From positions 1 to 9,323 of the forward strand of contig JALZUX010000471.1 in NCBI GenBank assembly GCA_023301405.1: a stretch of 9,323 nucleotides of DNA, given 5' to 3'. Positions within the stretch are counted from its first letter, which is position 1, and every line of letters starts with the position of its first letter. Origin of the DNA: Granulosicoccaceae bacterium. GTDB taxonomy: Bacteria > Pseudomonadota > Gammaproteobacteria > Granulosicoccales > Granulosicoccaceae. The notes below the pieces were generated by a model, which was not told the origin of the DNA, searched no databases, and worked only from the letters and a program-made list of their open reading frames with translations. The translations under genes and the position numbers were made by a program. Positions 8,430 through 9,323 of this stretch are shown here, piece by piece.

Positions 8430-8435
8430 TAGATT

Positions 8436-9098
8436 GTGACCAACGCCTTTAATGCTTTTGATTGCCGTGTTGTGAGTTGTTCGAGGTTGTCAGAATTGTC
8501 TAGGTTTAAGAAATACGCGGCAGGCGAGACTATTATTCATGAAGCCGAAGAAAACGACAACGTCTATTTTATTTTAGAAGGCCAAGTAAAGACAACTAAT
8601 TTTTCCTCGAAAGGCCGGGAAGTCTGGCATAATGAATTGGGTCCAGGGAAAACCATTGGTGAAATGGCTGCCATTACTGGTCAGCCGCGAGTCTCTACCG
8701 TCATTGCACTTAAGGACACGCAGGTGGCGTTAATTGCCCGGCAGGATTTCTTTGCTCTTATTCGCCATGATACGAATATCGCTATATGGATCATGGAAGA
8801 ACTTGCTTCACGTTTAAATATTGCGACACAAAAAGTCGTCGAACTTGTATCATTTAACATACCCTTTCGCGTGCGTTCTGAAATTCTAAAATTAAGCGAA
8901 CCTTACAGAGGAAAAGACGAAGTAATAGAAATATCCCCTCTCCCAAACTTTTCAGAACTTGCACGAAGAATTAATACAGACCGAGAAAATGTTTCCCGAG
9001 AAATTTCGTATTTGATCAAAATAGGTGTTCTGAAGAAAACAAAAACAAGTCTAATTCTTTTAAATGAAACTTACCTCGTGGCATCAACGACATTTTAA
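8436..9098 (+). CDS. Crp/Fnr-family transcriptional regulator with cyclic-nucleotide-binding domain
   Basis: A 220-residue DNA-binding regulator, close to the family's usual length but with a short N terminus. Residues 20-105 form the cNMP-binding beta-roll: YAAGETIIHE, VYFILEGQVK and a phosphate-binding cassette GEMAAITGQPRVST (75-88). Glu76 and Arg85 are the residues that hold ribose and phosphate in cAMP receptors; the residue after the Arg is Val86 where E. coli CRP has Ser83. Residues 115-145 give the dimer helix. The winged helix is at 171-200, with recognition helix TDRENVSREISYL. Arg183, Glu184 and Arg188 match CRP's DNA-reading residues, while Ser187 is FNR-like. The only cysteines are Cys10 and Cys15, so an FNR-type iron-sulphur cluster is unlikely. 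The GTG start follows an in-frame stop and has a weak ribosome binding site. Its position just downstream of the P450/DyP fusion suggests local control, but no operator is evident. Family assignment is firm; the ligand is inferred. Confidence 0.93.
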   Translation: MTNAFNAFDCRVVSCSRLSELSRFKKYAAGETIIHEAEENDNVYFILEGQVKTTNFSSKGREVWHNELGPGKTIGEMAAITGQPRVSTVIALKDTQVALIARQDFFALIRHDTNIAIWIMEELASRLNIATQKVVELVSFNIPFRVRSEILKLSEPYRGKDEVIEISPLPNFSELARRINTDRENVSREISYLIKIGVLKKTKTSLILLNETYLVASTTF

Positions 9099-9323
9099 TA
9101 AATCATATACTCAACATGAAAATACATTTAGCCAAGCAAGGAGAGCAAGCTATGCTCTAAAAAGAAAGTGGGCAAAATTTCTTACATTGAACAAGAAGTT
9201 AAGAACTAATAAATTTGATATGAGCGTAGCTTATAATGTTCTTCCCGAAAGTTGGGGTGGCTGTCTTGACGGTGGGGGCGGAGCAGGTGGCTCTGTAAGA
9301 AGATTGCTCCCACTTGTAGCTTA
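9064..9323 (+). CDS. Hypothetical open frame overlapping the regulator's 3' end, cut by window edge
   Basis: An ATG at 9064, directly after an in-frame TAA, opens 86 codons that run without a stop off the window end, overlapping the last 35 bases of the regulator. The product begins MKLTSWHQRHF, continues through a basic stretch (ALKRKWAKFLTLNKKLR), and then reads LPESWGGCLDGGGGAGG followed by SVRRLLPLVA. I do not recognise the family. The other five frames here are interrupted by stops, which makes this frame stand out in A/T-rich DNA. No Shine-Dalgarno sequence is visible before ATG 9064 or the internal ATG at 9220, so the start is unsettled; translational coupling to the regulator is possible. 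The Gly-rich segment coincides with a local rise in G+C. It could be a real small or large gene, or chance; the bases beyond 9323 would decide. Confidence 0.4.
   Translation, partial: MKLTSWHQRHFNKSYTQHENTFSQARRASYALKRKWAKFLTLNKKLRTNKFDMSVAYNVLPESWGGCLDGGGGAGGSVRRLLPLVA

Larger units (their letters stand above)
8330..8435 (+). other. Intergenic gap between the fusion gene and the Crp/Fnr-type gene
   Basis: A 106-base A/T-rich gap with a run of TAATAATAATATA around 8351-8362. I see no rho-independent terminator hairpin followed by a T tract, no clear TGTGA-N6-TCACA or TTGAT-N4-ATCAA operator, and no credible small gene. It is long enough to hold a promoter for the regulator. Confidence 0.45.

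Noticed and set aside
9116..9160. Small 14-codon ATG frame downstream of the regulator
   Set aside because: Very short, no homology visible, and lies in another frame of the longer open frame from 9064.

Overview
The window looks like part of a low-to-moderate G+C (about 40% by eye) Gram-negative chromosome. The best guess is a proteobacterium, possibly an alphaproteobacterium. This rests on the gene families (a class III cyclase/ATPase/TPR signalling protein and a Crp/Fnr regulator) and is not firm. All genes found are on the + strand. No RNA genes, insertion sequences, CRISPR arrays or long repeats are visible.

Layout. (1) Positions 2-2614 hold the 3' part of a large signalling ATPase: the end of a nucleotide-cyclase domain, a STAND/AAA-like ATPase with clear Walker motifs, and a long TPR-like helical tail. 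The 5' end lies outside the window. (2) Positions 2678-8329 encode the main object, a single 1883-residue polypeptide. It joins an N-terminal cytochrome P450-like haem domain, a small ferredoxin-like domain, a polytopic membrane block of about 9-10 helices, a second ferredoxin-like domain and a C-terminal DyP-type haem peroxidase. The signature haem residues of both enzymes are present (P450 Cys451 and ExxR; DyP Asp1548 and His1748). (3) Positions 8436-9098 encode a short Crp/Fnr-type regulator with a good cyclic-nucleotide-binding cassette and a helix-turn-helix. (4) From 9064 to the window end runs an open frame of unknown function, overlapping the regulator's 3' end and cut by the window edge.

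How the parts may work together (inference). A cyclase-type ATPase/TPR sensor lies upstream and a cyclic-nucleotide-type regulator lies downstream of a membrane-bound double-haem enzyme. The P450 domain has an unusual I-helix without the acid-alcohol pair and a roughly 13-residue insertion before the Cys ligand. Both traits recall P450s that use hydroperoxides or peroxide rather than O2 plus a reductase, which would fit fusion to a peroxidase. A plausible reading is a membrane-anchored peroxide or lipid-hydroperoxide processing enzyme placed under a signalling circuit. The substrate, the topology of the peroxidase domain and whether the cyclase remains active are not settled by the sequence.
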